The notes beneath the pieces are model-generated. The model was not told the DNA's origin, did not search any database, and worked only from the letters and a program-made list of their open reading frames with translations. The position numbers and the translations under genes were made by a program. Of a stretch of DNA of 64,000 nucleotides, positions 1 to 8,953 are shown piece after piece. Positions within the stretch are counted from its first letter, which is position 1. Each line of letters starts with the position of its first letter. The DNA is taken from NCBI GenBank assembly GCA_002360535.1, contig DEQR01000046.1, positions 62,001-126,000 on the forward strand. Direction: 5' to 3'. The stretch comes from Thiobacillus sp. UBA3361. Its GTDB lineage: Bacteria > Pseudomonadota > Gammaproteobacteria > Burkholderiales > Thiobacillaceae.

Positions 1-1213
1 GGTCGAGGCCGACCTGCCCGAGGCCGACATGGTGGTGATGCACGGCGTGCATTCCTGGATCAGCCGGGAGAACCGGGCGCATATCGTCGAATTCCTACGG
101 CGCCGCCTGAAGCCCGGCGGCCTGGTGCATGTCAGCTACAACTGCCTGCCCGGCCTCGCCCAGGTGGCGCCCCTGCAGCGCCTCCTGATGGAACACGCCC
201 ATCTGTCGGGCGGCGCACTGCCGGAGCGGGTACGCGGCGCGCTGGATTTCGCGCGCCGCTTCGAGCAGACCGGCGCCCACTATTTCGCCGCGAATCCCCT
301 GGCCAAGGCGCGCCTGGCGCACCTGGGCGGGCAGGATCCGACCTATCTCGCCCACGAGTATTTCAACGCCAACTGGTCGCCGTCCTATCACGCCGACGTG
401 GCCCGCGAACTGGCCGCCGCCAAGCTGTCCTACGTGGGCTCGGCGGTGATCATGGACAACTTCGATCAGTTCGTGCTGAAACCCGAGGTGACGGAAATGC
501 TGGCTGGCATCGGCGACCGCACCCTGGCGGAGACCCTCAGGGACTATGCCCGCAACCAGGTCTTCCGCCGCGACGTGTTCGCCCGCGGCGCCCCGCGGGC
601 AGACGCGGCGGAACTGGAGGCGACCCTCTCCGGCACGTGCTTCGCCCTGCTCAGGCCGCGCCCGCTGTGCCGTCTCACGGGCAAGACCCCGCTCGGCGAG
701 GTGACCCTGCGCACGGAGGCCTATGCCCCGGTGCTGGACGCCCTGGCGCGCGCGCCCATGACCCTGGCCGAGCTGCTCTCGGCCCCCGAGACCGCCGCCC
801 TGGACCGCGTCCATACGCGCCAGGCGGTGTTCGGGCTGGCCGCCCTGGGCAACCTGGCGGTGGCCCTGCCCGCCGCCGGAGAGGCGGAGCGCCGCGCCGC
901 CACCGACCGCTATAACGCCGCCATCCTGGCCCGTCCCGCCGCCCATCCGGGCGGCACCATGCTGGCCTCGCCGGTACTCGGTTGCGGCGTGCCGGCGAGC
1001 CTGATCGACCTGCTGCTGCTGGCCGACACGGGCGGTGAAGACGGTGCCGCGGAGCGGGTCATGGACGCGCTGGCGGCGGGCGGGCACAAGCTCCAGAAGG
1101 ACGGCAAGGCGCTGGAAGACCGGGACGAGCTGCGCATCCTGGTGGAGGCGCGCACGCGCTCCTTCCACGCCGCCCAGCTGCCCTTCCTGCGTCTGGCGGG
1201 CGTCACCGGATAG
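1..1213 (+). CDS. SAM-dependent methyltransferase with regulatory domain (5' truncated)
   Basis: The reading frame is open from base 2, so the start codon and most of the methyltransferase fold lie outside the window. The visible N-terminal stretch (HGVHSWISRENRAHIVEFL, then RRLKPGGLVHVSYNCLPG) is typical of the end of a class I methyltransferase fold that runs into the methyltransferase regulatory domain family (PF10119-like). The rest is an alanine/leucine-rich helical region ending in a winged-helix-like C-terminus. Substrate cannot be told from sequence; such proteins are cytoplasmic and often encoded near surface-glycan or signalling genes. It ends 17 bases from the convergent caspase-like gene, so it is not part of that cassette. 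Confidence 0.8.
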   Translation, partial: VEADLPEADMVVMHGVHSWISRENRAHIVEFLRRRLKPGGLVHVSYNCLPGLAQVAPLQRLLMEHAHLSGGALPERVRGALDFARRFEQTGAHYFAANPLAKARLAHLGGQDPTYLAHEYFNANWSPSYHADVARELAAAKLSYVGSAVIMDNFDQFVLKPEVTEMLAGIGDRTLAETLRDYARNQVFRRDVFARGAPRADAAELEATLSGTCFALLRPRPLCRLTGKTPLGEVTLRTEAYAPVLDALARAPMTLAELLSAPETAALDRVHTRQAVFGLAALGNLAVALPAAGEAERRAATDRYNAAILARPAAHPGGTMLASPVLGCGVPASLIDLLLLADTGGEDGAAERVMDALAAGGHKLQKDGKALEDRDELRILVEARTRSFHAAQLPFLRLAGVTG

Positions 1214-1230
1214 GGTCGCGCCGCGGGTCT

Positions 1231-2079
1231 TCAGGCCAACGGCGCCAGGAAGGGCAGATCGAAGCCGCCCTTGCGTCCCTCCAACTGCGGCACCTGGTCG
1301 AAGCCGCCGGACTTGAGCCGCTCCACCGTGTCCGCATGCAGCTCGCGGTAGCTGATCCGGCCCCGACTGGCCTTAATGGCCGCCACCAGGTTGTAGGTCA
1401 GGGCGCCGTTGTAGCTCTTGCCGATGTAGGCGTCGGCCGAGGTCTGGGTATCGCGGCAGCCGGTGATCAGCAATTCGGGGATGTTGACATCGACGATGTC
1501 GCTCTTCTTGCGCCTGGCGGGGGTTGACAGGCGCAGCGTGGAGCGCGTCTTGCCACGCAGTTTCCGACCCGATTCCACGGCCAGCAGGTCCAGGGGGTTG
1601 GGCAGGTAGCGCGGCATGGACGGCGCGTCCGGCGACAGCAGCTGGCGGGTGTTGGAGCCGGAGTGGCAACAGTCCATGACCACCGTCAGGTTGACCCCCG
1701 CGGGCACCTGGTCGAAGTGCTTGCGCAGCCAGTCATCCAGCAGCGGGTCGTACCAGTCCAGGTCGGCCGGGCAGAGGATTTCGTCACGGTGGTCCGCCTC
1801 GTCACCGTTCTTGTCCGGCACGTTGGCGCCGTGGCCGGAGTAGTGCAGCAGCAGCACGTCGCCCTTCTTCGCCCCCTTGAGCAGCTTGACGATGCCCGCC
1901 TGCATGGCCTTCTTGGTGGCGTCCAAGTCGATCAGGGTTGCGATGTCACCGGCGGCGAAGCCATAGTACTTGGCCAGGGTGCCACTCATGTTCTTGACGT
2001 CGTTGACACAGCCACGCAGGTCGGCGCCGGGGATCTTGTAGCGGTTGATGCCGATCAGCAGTGCCTTCTTGTTTGCCAT
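1231..2079 (-). CDS. Caspase-family (metacaspase-like, C14) cysteine protease
   Basis: The 282-residue protein begins MANKKALLIGINRYKIPG and carries the full caspase-hemoglobinase fold signature: the N-terminal strand ALLIGINRY, the catalytic His in HYSGHGA (H83) and the catalytic Cys in VVMDCCHSGSN (C137/C138). A C-terminal segment ELLITGCRDTQTSADAYIG is also typical of bacterial metacaspases. The start at 2079 is preceded by AAGGAGACAGAC; a longer open frame runs upstream to 2532 but overlaps the lysozyme-like gene and has no family similarity. Bacterial members cleave after basic residues and several act in stress or immune signalling; the substrate here is unknown. It is the last gene of a minus-strand block that also encodes a CHAT protease, an arrangement seen in bacterial conflict systems (inference). 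Confidence 0.92.
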   Translation of the reverse strand: MANKKALLIGINRYKIPGADLRGCVNDVKNMSGTLAKYYGFAAGDIATLIDLDATKKAMQAGIVKLLKGAKKGDVLLLHYSGHGANVPDKNGDEADHRDEILCPADLDWYDPLLDDWLRKHFDQVPAGVNLTVVMDCCHSGSNTRQLLSPDAPSMPRYLPNPLDLLAVESGRKLRGKTRSTLRLSTPARRKKSDIVDVNIPELLITGCRDTQTSADAYIGKSYNGALTYNLVAAIKASRGRISYRELHADTVERLKSGGFDQVPQLEGRKGGFDLPFLAPLA

Positions 2080-2264
2080 GTCTGTCTCCTTGCGTGGTGG
2101 TGTGGGTGTGATGCGGCGCCTGTCCGGAATCAGCGTCCGCGCCGGCGGGGTGACCGGGTACCCCCGCCGCCCGGCAGCACCGCCTTGAGCATCAGGGCGG
2201 CGCCGCATTGCTTGCTGACGGCGTTGGGATCGTAGCTGCCGTCGGCGACGTACTTGCCCTTGCC

Positions 2265-3146
2265 TTACAGGTTGGAAAAACTCCAGAGATAGGGACTGGC
2301 CACCCGGCGCATGCGGTAGCCCATGCCGTTGTAGCGTTCCAGTAAGTAGAGGATGCGGGGGACGCTCCAGTCGCCAACCTGATGGAAACCCTTCATGGTC
2401 ATCGCGTCGCGGGCGCTTTGCCGCCAGGTGAACGGCGGCGTACCGACCTGCGGCCGGCCGGCGGGGACGTGGGTGGTGCGGGCATTGAGCGGATCGCCGT
2501 TGTGTAGGTGGCCGTTGAAGTTGAAGCCGCATTCCATGCCGTGGATGATGCCGATGAAGTACCAGGGGATACCGTTCAGATCGTCGCCCACCTGCCGGTA
2601 AACCGGCTCGCCGCCCTTGAGCTTCTTCACGTAATACCCGATCACGCCCTGCTGGCTGGCGCGTGGCTGGCAGGCATCGAACCAGGCCTGGTATTCGTTC
2701 TTGATGTCTTCATAGACCTTGCTGTTCAGCGGCGCGTGCAGGCCGGGCACCGGACCGCGCGCGCGGCTCAGGCCGCGGGCGGTGGCGGCGCCCTCCCCTT
2801 CGCCGGCTTCCTCGTCCGGCGCTGGCGGCAGGGCTTCGAAGGCGTTCATCTCGCCGGACAGGCTGTAGAGCCGGTTCAGATGCGCCTCGATGGCCGCCAG
2901 ATAACCGTCGAACGGCCCCATACGGGCGGCCCCGATGACCCCGGTGACCACCTGGGTGGCATCGGCCAGCTGCTCGGCGGCTTGCAGGAGGCTGGCCTGA
3001 TTGAGGATGGACAGCTTGCCGTTCAGGTCGGCGATGCTCTCCAAGATGGCCCTGCGCTCCGCCTCGTCGGCGGTGTTGGCGTAGCGTAGCCGCAGGGTGT
3101 TGATGGTGCGGCTGATCTCGAAACGCAGTTCTTCGTTGAGGTTCAT
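2265..3146 (-). CDS. Lysozyme-family protein, interrupted by in-frame stop near its C-terminus
   Basis: The product has an N-terminal helical domain (about residues 1-110, rich in Glu/Arg/Leu), a disordered acidic linker (about 110-145), then a conserved peptidoglycan-hydrolase-like domain containing IIHGMECGFNFNGHLHNG, NARTTHVPAGRP and LLERYNGMGYR; the Glu of HGMECGF is the likely catalytic acid. The start at 3146 (MNLNEELRF) is used rather than the longer frame at 3218, which would overlap the upstream gene. Reading stops at TAA 2265-2267 after SPYLWSFSNL, but the same frame continues with GKGKYVADGSYDP and AVSKQCGAALMLK to a TGA at 2130-2132. Full-length relatives continue through this motif, so a single Tyr codon (TAC) to TAA change is likely. 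Whether the shortened protein works is unknown. Confidence 0.78.
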   Translation of the reverse strand: MNLNEELRFEISRTINTLRLRYANTADEAERRAILESIADLNGKLSILNQASLLQAAEQLADATQVVTGVIGAARMGPFDGYLAAIEAHLNRLYSLSGEMNAFEALPPAPDEEAGEGEGAATARGLSRARGPVPGLHAPLNSKVYEDIKNEYQAWFDACQPRASQQGVIGYYVKKLKGGEPVYRQVGDDLNGIPWYFIGIIHGMECGFNFNGHLHNGDPLNARTTHVPAGRPQVGTPPFTWRQSARDAMTMKGFHQVGDWSVPRILYLLERYNGMGYRMRRVASPYLWSFSNL

Positions 3147-3214
3147 CTGGGGTCTCCCGTGTTGTCCGCCATGTTGTCCGTTTCTCCGAGTGGGCGCGCG
3201 CGTTCGCGCCACGC

Positions 3215-3397
3215 TCAATGCATGCCCGCCCGCAAGCCGGCCAACTGGCCCATGGCCGCGTCCATGTTCTGGTCCTCGGCCAGACTCGTCGGCAACCGGC
3301 AGTAGTCGCCCGTGGCCACCAGGGCCTGGCTGAAGGCGCGGGTGGCGCGCGGATCGGCGATCTCTGGCAAGAGAGGCCTCACTTCATACCGGAACAT
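3215..3397 (-). CDS. Small hypothetical protein overlapping the CHAT gene
   Basis: A 60-residue ORF begins with ATG at 3397 inside the last codons of the 1788-residue CHAT protein gene (19-base overlap, different frame) and ends at 3215. It reads MFRYEVRPLLPEIADPRATR and ends GQLAGLRAGMH, a balanced composition with no membrane segment. It fills what would otherwise be a gap between the CHAT gene and the lysozyme-like gene, so translational coupling is plausible. I do not recognise a family. A much longer frame in the same register (to 3946) is antisense-like low-complexity Arg/Gly and is not believed. Confidence 0.45.
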   Translation of the reverse strand: MFRYEVRPLLPEIADPRATRAFSQALVATGDYCRLPTSLAEDQNMDAAMGQLAGLRAGMH

Positions 3398-6300
3398 TTT
3401 TTCAGTTCCTCGCCCAGCGCTTGCAGGTCTTGTTTCAGTTGTTTCTCCATGCCGCCCGAGGGAAGCATGTCCGCCACGAAGCTCAACTGGTTGATCACCG
3501 AGTCGTGATCGCCGGCGCAGCCCATGCGTCTCAGCAAATCGCAATAGCGATCCCGCAGCCGCGCGCTCACCTCGGGCCGCGTCAGGCAGGCTTGGTCGCG
3601 GCCGTCGTAACAGGCCCAGAGCGCGTCGATGCGCGCCACGTCCAGTTCTGCCAGGGCGTGGAAATAGAGGCGCTCGTCCCTGTAGCGGCGTTGGGCGTTC
3701 TCGGCGCCTGCCTGCAACAGGCCGGCCAGTTGCCCTGCCCGTGCGTCGAAGCTGCCTCGTTCGCCCCTGGCGGCACTCAACACCGCGCCTTCCAGGGCGT
3801 TCAGTAACGGGTAATAGTCCCACTCGCCGGTGGCGGCGCGGGCATGCTCGGCCGCCCGCCAATAGGCGTCCTGCATCTCCACCAGGCACGCCTTGATGCC
3901 CCTGCGGTTGCGGCGGGCGGCATGCGCCTGGGCACGGTGTTTCCAATGGGATGCGAGCAGGGCATGGCGCTCCATGGTCGGGCCGATGCTCACCAGCAGC
4001 TTCAGGCGCTGCAGGCCCGTATCCATGAGCCCGATGCCCAGTTTGTGCTTGGCGTCGTCGCTGACGGCGACGAGCTTGGCGCCATGGCGGATTTCCAGGT
4101 TGGCGAGCTGCTCCAGCGCCTTCAGGCTGGCGCCGGCGTCCTCCATGCCCAGCGCGTCGCGGTAATGGGCGATGGCGCGATCCATATCGCCGAGTTTGGC
4201 CCAGGCGTCGGCCAGTTTTTCGCGCACGCCGGCCTGCTGAAAGTCGGGGCCGCGCGCGGCGCGCTCGATGTCCGCGATTCGCCTGCTGTAATAGCCTTGC
4301 TTTTCGTCGCCGGTGGCGCCCTGAAGACGGGCGCAGAGCATATCCAGATCGGCGATCAACTGGCTGGCATGCGCGTAGCCGGCGTGGTCATCGTCCATGG
4401 CCCGTGTGTCGGGGAAGCGATAACGCTCGTCTCCGTAGGCCTGGAAGGCACCCCAGGTATTGGTCTGCGGACAGCTCTCGTAAGTCTCTCGGCGCGCCGC
4501 GAGCACCGCCTCGCCGAAGCGTTTGCCACTGAGCATGGCGTCGTAGAAGGCGCGCGCGAAGATGCCCGCGGCCAGGTCGTCCACCGCCCAGCCGGCGGCA
4601 ATGACCGCCTTGCAGCCCATCTCGATGAACTGCGTCGCCAGATTGGCGGCGAGTTCGCCCCAGCGCGGCTGGGCGTCGTCCTTCATGGCGCCCAGGTGGC
4701 AGCAGTTGATGAATACGAATTCAGGCACGTGCCGCAGCTTGTCCACCTGCGCGGCGGTGAGAAAGGTCTTCGGTCCCAGGACCATGCCGGTGAGGCCGCT
4801 CTCCCGGTCCTTGACCACGCCGTGGCCGGCCAGGTGGATGAAGCGGTAGCGGCTGTGGAACAGGGCCTCGAAAACATCCTGCGCGTTCGCCGAAATGAGC
4901 GTCCTGACCTCGTAGTCCTTGCCGGCGAAGGCCCGCGCAACGGCCCTGGCCTCGGCCTGGGCGCCGGGCAGTTCGAGCATGCCGGATTCGGTGTCGCCGA
5001 CGATGAACACATTCTTCTCGGCGACCGTGGGCACCCGGCCGCGCCCGTGCGGCGAGGCCAGCTGGCGCACAAGCTCGACGCGCGCCGCCAGCGGTGCCTC
5101 GTCCGGCCGCTCGCTGTCGCGCATCAATTCCCAGGGATACGCGGCGGCGGCGGGGTCGAGCGACATCATCAGGGTGCGCACCTCGGCCACCGCGCCCTTC
5201 ATGCCATTCGGCACCAGCAGTTCGAACAGGGCGCGCGAAAGACCGGGTTGCTCGCGGGTGGCGTGGGTGATGGAAGCGATCAAGCCATCCACGGCCTGGC
5301 GCTGGTCGGCCTCGGCGGCCACCTCGTTGCGCGCCCGGTCGGTAATCACCGTGAACCGCAGCCGGTTCTCGGTCTCGACGATCAACACCCGATACGCGCC
5401 CGGCTCGCCACCGCTGGCGACGCACCGGCCCCGGTAGCCGCCGGCGCCGATACGCAGGCGGCCGTCGAAACGGACGGCATCGGCGAACTGCGCGTCGCCC
5501 ACCAGATCGCGCAGGGTGCCCGTGGCGGCGAGGGCCCGATCTTCCAGTTCCTCGTAGAGGATCAGGCGGGCGATGCGCGCCGTCGCCCCGGCGGCGGCGA
5601 GCATCAAGTTGGCGCGGCGCACGGCATCGAGCAGGCAGCGGGCGCCGACCTCGACAGTGAGGCCGGTGAAACCGGTGCCGACCAGCAGGGCGGAAACCTC
5701 CAGGCCATCGGGCGGGGGGGCATCACCCCGCCGGCAGGTGTCTTGGTTCCGGGCGTATTCGAGCAGGCCGTTGCACATGGCCTCGGTCAGCTTGCCGGGC
5801 ATCAGTTCGCCCAACGCACCCAGGCCGACGACGATGGCGCCGCGCGGCTTGCTATCCGGCGCCGGATTCAGAAAAACCATGGCGTCGTCCGGCTGGGCAG
5901 GATAGCGCCCCAGATCGTGGGTGCGCTTCAGTTGTCCGCCCAGGTGGCCATCCAGGAACTTGGCGCTGCCGCGCAGGCTGTCGTTGGCATAGGCCCCGAT
6001 CAGCACCGGCGATTCGGCGCTGGCCAGGCTGCCGTGGACGACTTCGACGATGGCCCGCGTATCGGCTTTCGCCTTGCGGCGGCGGCCTGGGCGCGCGCCC
6101 CCGGTGGCGGCGGCGAGCACCTCATCGACGCTCGGATACAGGGCGTTCGAGTCCAGGCCGCGCGGCCGGAAAACGGGCACCGATTCGCCCCGCCCGCCGG
6201 GTGGCACCCGCGACAGGGCACCGTCGCGTGTGTCGCCGGTCTCGATGAGCTCCTGATAAGCCGCGTAGGCCCTGGTGTGGTTGGCCAGGTCGCCATGCGC

Positions 6301-8745
6301 CGCGTCGGTGTACCAGACCGGCACGCCGGGCGGGATGCCGGTCTTCCAGGGCACCCGGCCGTCGCCCTCCTCGACCCAGCCGATCTCCACCCGGCCGTCG
6401 GCGACACGCACCGCGATGGGCGTCGGCGCGCGGCCGGCGACGTAAAGGGTGCAGGCGGGGTCCAGCTCGGCACCGCGCAGGGCCTCGATGGCCTCGCGCG
6501 CGTGCTTGAGCGGATCGGGGCGCGGCGGCAGCCAGGACTTGTCCTTCTTGCCGTCCCGATCCTGGTCGTACCAGCCCTGCCAGACGCCGGGATCGAAGTA
6601 ATCGACCCCGTCCACCGCCCGGCCGTTGTCGTCCGGCCAGGGCAGCAGTTCGAGCACACCTGGGAAATCGCGCACGATCTCCAGAAACGCCTTCATGTCG
6701 TGTCGCCAGTCAAACCAGCGCTCGATGATCTGCACGAAGTCGTCGCGCGCCATGAGCACGGCGGCGATGGAATGGGAGCCATTGTTGGGCGTGCCCAATT
6801 GCAGCAGGCGGCTGCCCGGCATGGATTTGAAGGCGGCCCAGCGATCCTTCAGGGCCAGCCGTGCCACCAGGCCGCCCATGGAGTGGGCGACGATGCGCAA
6901 GGGTTTGCCGCGCGTCTTGGCGTCCCGCATCCCCTGGTCGAGTACCTTGCCGAAGCGTTCCGCAGCCGCGACGATGGACAGCCGCCAGTCGTAAGCGAAG
7001 GGGCGCACCTCGTGGGTATCGGCCAGATGGCGCGCCAGCATTTCGTAGTTGCGGTCCATCCAGCCGTCCGGGCAGACCTCGGGACTGATGCTGGCACCAT
7101 CGGCATCAACGCCGAGCCTGGCCATCTCGCCGGCGATCATGCTGAAGGGCTCGAACCAGATGCGGTCGCGGCCGAGCTGGATGTGGCTGCCCATGATGCC
7201 CGGCAGGAGGAAGACAATGGGCGCGTCGGCCTTGGGCTTGGTGTGGCGCCCCCCCCGGCTGATGTAAGCCTGCGACGGCCCGGCGAGGGGCTCGAATCCG
7301 CTGTCGTCGCCTTTCAGCGCGCCGAGCAGCGCCAGCGCGCTTTCGTCGCGCTGGAAATAGCTGAAGTGGGTGACCTCGGGGCCGCTCACGGGCTTCTGGA
7401 ATATGCCCCGCTCGCGCGCCGCGCCGCCGGTCATGGATGGCGTATTGACCACCAGGTCGGTCTCGCCGCCGTAGAACACCTCGGACACGCAATCGCCCAG
7501 CCAGGGCAGGAATCCATCGCCCTGGAAGTCGCCGGCCAGGACGTGCAGCGGATGTTCGATCTCGGTGTCCGGGGCGTTGAGCAGGCCGACCAGCGGCGAG
7601 TCGGGCATCATCGCCTCCAGGCCGGGCAGGATGCGGGCGTCGGTGCGGGCCTTGACCACCGCCAGCAGGAAACGCTTGAGCAGGTGATAGCCCTTGGCCA
7701 CCGGCACCATGCCGGGGATGACGTTGCCCGCCGAGTCGAAGCCCTTGCCCAGCAGGTTGAGCATGACGCTGGCCCAGCGGTCCAGCCTGCCCGAGGCCAG
7801 GGTGGTGCCCCGCGCCGGGCAGGCGACACGCACGAAACGTTCCACCCGGATGCCGCGCTTCACAAGTTCGCGGCTGAGCTCGCGCAGGCGCTTGGCGTCG
7901 GCGTCGAACCCCTTGCGATCGAGGCGCTCGGCCTGTTTCAGGAAGCGCCCGATCTCGGCCTCGGTGAAAGGCTCCAGCGTCTTGCGGTTGGCGCGCGCCA
8001 GCAGTTCGCCCACCATGCCGCCGCGCGAGTGGCTGACCAGGTGCAACCGCGCGTCCTTGGGCAACTTCCTGGCCAGGGCGAGGGCATTGGCGACCGGACT
8101 CTCGGTGAGACTGCGGTGTTCGAAGGCGTAGATCCGGGCGCCGTAGGTCTCCACCAGCTTCTCGCGGTATTTGTCGATGACCCACAAATCCCTGAAGCTG
8201 CCCTCGGTGGACGAGGCCGTGCCATGGATGAAGACCAGCGCCGGCTCGGACGAGGCCGGCAGGGCATCGACCTTGCTCAGGCCGAACCGATCGCCGGCAC
8301 AGCGGTAGAGGCCGTCATGATCGTCCAGTTGCGCATCCTGGAAGGTGCCGGCGGCGGTGACCGCCGCCATCGCGGCGGGGCCCTGTCTATAGACCTTCAG
8401 GCCCTTGAGCAGCCAGGCCCCAAAACCGTCGCGCGAGACGCCGGCCGGCGAATGCGTCCCCGCCAGGCGCAACATCGGCCCGACACTGATCTCGCCGCCC
8501 TTGCCCTCGCCGCGGCCGACCGCCGCGCCCAGGTAACGCTCGGCGTCCTCGGCCGCGACCAATACACGGGTGCCGTTGGCCAGTTCCAGTTCCAGGACGG
8601 CATCGGGCTCGAGTTCCTGCTCGGGCGGTTCGCGACCGGTACCGCGCGCCCCGCCGTCAATCCGGTAAGAGACCGCCTCCCAACCATCCAGCCTTTCCAA
8701 CTCCTCGGTGGGATTGCCGTCGATTTTCAGTTTGATCGTGCTCAT
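3379..8745 (-). CDS. Giant CHAT-domain protease with two alpha/beta-hydrolase domains and TPRs
   Basis: This 1788-residue protein has a multi-domain order: a short N-terminal beta-rich part; a first alpha/beta hydrolase (about 165-480) with VFIHGTASS and nucleophile motif SHSRGG (Ser about 238); a second, lipase/LCAT-PGAP1-like hydrolase (about 515-880) with FLLPGIMGSHI and AHSMGG (Ser about 622); a region like the N-terminal macro-like domain of leucyl aminopeptidases (about 925-1080, KPRGAIVVGLGALGELMPG); a CHAT caspase-like domain with RFIHLAGHGV (His about 1308) and FVFINCCHLG (Cys about 1348); and TPR-like helices to the end. The start at 8745 follows a strong AGGAAGGGAAGGG ribosome site. 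CHAT proteases act as inducible effectors in separase/gasdermin and caspase systems; hydrolase domains could attack lipids. Cytoplasmic, no signal peptide. Function as a defence effector is inference from architecture and neighbours. Confidence 0.88.
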   Translation of the reverse strand: MSTIKLKIDGNPTEELERLDGWEAVSYRIDGGARGTGREPPEQELEPDAVLELELANGTRVLVAAEDAERYLGAAVGRGEGKGGEISVGPMLRLAGTHSPAGVSRDGFGAWLLKGLKVYRQGPAAMAAVTAAGTFQDAQLDDHDGLYRCAGDRFGLSKVDALPASSEPALVFIHGTASSTEGSFRDLWVIDKYREKLVETYGARIYAFEHRSLTESPVANALALARKLPKDARLHLVSHSRGGMVGELLARANRKTLEPFTEAEIGRFLKQAERLDRKGFDADAKRLRELSRELVKRGIRVERFVRVACPARGTTLASGRLDRWASVMLNLLGKGFDSAGNVIPGMVPVAKGYHLLKRFLLAVVKARTDARILPGLEAMMPDSPLVGLLNAPDTEIEHPLHVLAGDFQGDGFLPWLGDCVSEVFYGGETDLVVNTPSMTGGAARERGIFQKPVSGPEVTHFSYFQRDESALALLGALKGDDSGFEPLAGPSQAYISRGGRHTKPKADAPIVFLLPGIMGSHIQLGRDRIWFEPFSMIAGEMARLGVDADGASISPEVCPDGWMDRNYEMLARHLADTHEVRPFAYDWRLSIVAAAERFGKVLDQGMRDAKTRGKPLRIVAHSMGGLVARLALKDRWAAFKSMPGSRLLQLGTPNNGSHSIAAVLMARDDFVQIIERWFDWRHDMKAFLEIVRDFPGVLELLPWPDDNGRAVDGVDYFDPGVWQGWYDQDRDGKKDKSWLPPRPDPLKHAREAIEALRGAELDPACTLYVAGRAPTPIAVRVADGRVEIGWVEEGDGRVPWKTGIPPGVPVWYTDAAHGDLANHTRAYAAYQELIETGDTRDGALSRVPPGGRGESVPVFRPRGLDSNALYPSVDEVLAAATGGARPGRRRKAKADTRAIVEVVHGSLASAESPVLIGAYANDSLRGSAKFLDGHLGGQLKRTHDLGRYPAQPDDAMVFLNPAPDSKPRGAIVVGLGALGELMPGKLTEAMCNGLLEYARNQDTCRRGDAPPPDGLEVSALLVGTGFTGLTVEVGARCLLDAVRRANLMLAAAGATARIARLILYEELEDRALAATGTLRDLVGDAQFADAVRFDGRLRIGAGGYRGRCVASGGEPGAYRVLIVETENRLRFTVITDRARNEVAAEADQRQAVDGLIASITHATREQPGLSRALFELLVPNGMKGAVAEVRTLMMSLDPAAAAYPWELMRDSERPDEAPLAARVELVRQLASPHGRGRVPTVAEKNVFIVGDTESGMLELPGAQAEARAVARAFAGKDYEVRTLISANAQDVFEALFHSRYRFIHLAGHGVVKDRESGLTGMVLGPKTFLTAAQVDKLRHVPEFVFINCCHLGAMKDDAQPRWGELAANLATQFIEMGCKAVIAAGWAVDDLAAGIFARAFYDAMLSGKRFGEAVLAARRETYESCPQTNTWGAFQAYGDERYRFPDTRAMDDDHAGYAHASQLIADLDMLCARLQGATGDEKQGYYSRRIADIERAARGPDFQQAGVREKLADAWAKLGDMDRAIAHYRDALGMEDAGASLKALEQLANLEIRHGAKLVAVSDDAKHKLGIGLMDTGLQRLKLLVSIGPTMERHALLASHWKHRAQAHAARRNRRGIKACLVEMQDAYWRAAEHARAATGEWDYYPLLNALEGAVLSAARGERGSFDARAGQLAGLLQAGAENAQRRYRDERLYFHALAELDVARIDALWACYDGRDQACLTRPEVSARLRDRYCDLLRRMGCAGDHDSVINQLSFVADMLPSGGMEKQLKQDLQALGEELKKCSGMK

Positions 8746-8953
8746 GGCCCTTCCCTTCCTGTTCTATCCGGCTCGCGACGAACCCGCGCGACGGGCGATA
8801 GCCGTTCGAATCGTGTTCACACTTCCGGACACTCTGTTGACCTTGCCCGGCCTTCACGAAGGGCAATTTGCCTTCATCATAGTCATCCTCATGCCCCCTC
8901 CCCCGACAGCACCGGGGCCGGCGATTCTTTCTCCCCTGGAGAACGCGCGCGGC

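Noticed and set aside
2080..2532. Longer start for the caspase-like protein
   Set aside because: Extension overlaps the lysozyme-like gene and contains no caspase features, while ATG 2079 has a good ribosome site and starts with the family's first strand.
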